A stretch of DNA of 64,000 bases from Streptomyces sp. ISL-12 (GTDB lineage: Bacteria; Actinomycetota; Actinomycetes; Streptomycetales; Streptomycetaceae). The DNA lies in the NCBI RefSeq assembly GCF_018614415.1, contig NZ_JAGGOO010000041.1, forward strand, positions 21,272-85,271, read 5' to 3'. The notes beneath the pieces are model-generated. The model searched no databases. It saw only the letters and a program-made list of their open reading frames with translations, and was not told the DNA's origin. This document shows positions 63,942 through 64,000 of the stretch, one piece after another (position 1 is the first letter of the stretch; the number at the start of each line of letters is the position of its first letter). Both the position numbers and the translations under genes were made by a program.

Positions 63942-64000
63942 GCGGGTGCTCCTTCAGAGGCGGGTTCTCGAAGGGGGATCTCCGGTGGGGGACCTCCGGT

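Overview
The window is very GC-rich, genes are dense and often overlap by 4 bp (ATGA or GTGA), and GTG starts are common. Gene content (cob cluster, ectABCD, PHO-boxed pit, secreted Tat-type pectinases, wall-targeted RHS protein) points to a Streptomyces chromosome or a close relative. No rRNA, tRNA, CRISPR array, insertion sequence or replication origin was seen.

Layout. 1-3654: class II aldolase, GH25 muramidase, and a PHO-boxed low-affinity phosphate transporter with a small membrane partner, closed by a strong hairpin. 3835-20313: cobalamin region. A cobalamin riboswitch leads cobD-cobQ-cobN-(ChlI/ChlD fusion)-cobO-cobB-cobI. A convergent ZIP transporter follows, then cobM, a CbiG-CobJ fusion, cbiX and a CobC-like aminotransferase. 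Both a CobN-type (late) chelatase and a CbiX-type (early) cobalt chelatase are present. 20314-23242: a decayed gene remnant, an amidohydrolase and a class V aminotransferase. 23558-26825: ectoine and hydroxyectoine operon ectABCD, closed by a long bidirectional hairpin.

26898-37971: a mixed core-like stretch: class V aminotransferase with FrnE/DsbA-like protein, DUF1349, LURP-one-like protein, an unusual two-component system, aldehyde dehydrogenase with divergent IclR regulator, GNAT, a transpeptidase and a lipoprotein. 38133-52574 looks accessory: an XRE/PLD-like regulator with NUDIX, two small conserved proteins, then a 7.8-kb RHS polymorphic toxin with a HINT protease and deaminase-like tip, its SUKH-like immunity gene, and a divergent large DNRLRE/FG-GAP surface protein. 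GC drops around the toxin tip and immunity gene.

52644-54336: phenolic acid decarboxylase and DUF3237 gene with a divergent MarR regulator and two palindromes between them. 54524-55959: sigma factor and membrane anti-sigma-like protein. 56049-63941: pectin and plant-wall degradation: PL3, a double GH43 enzyme, PL9, an esterase, PL1 and a CE8 pectin methylesterase, the last four forming one tightly packed minus-strand operon. Together with padC this suggests a soil saprophyte feeding on plant cell wall.
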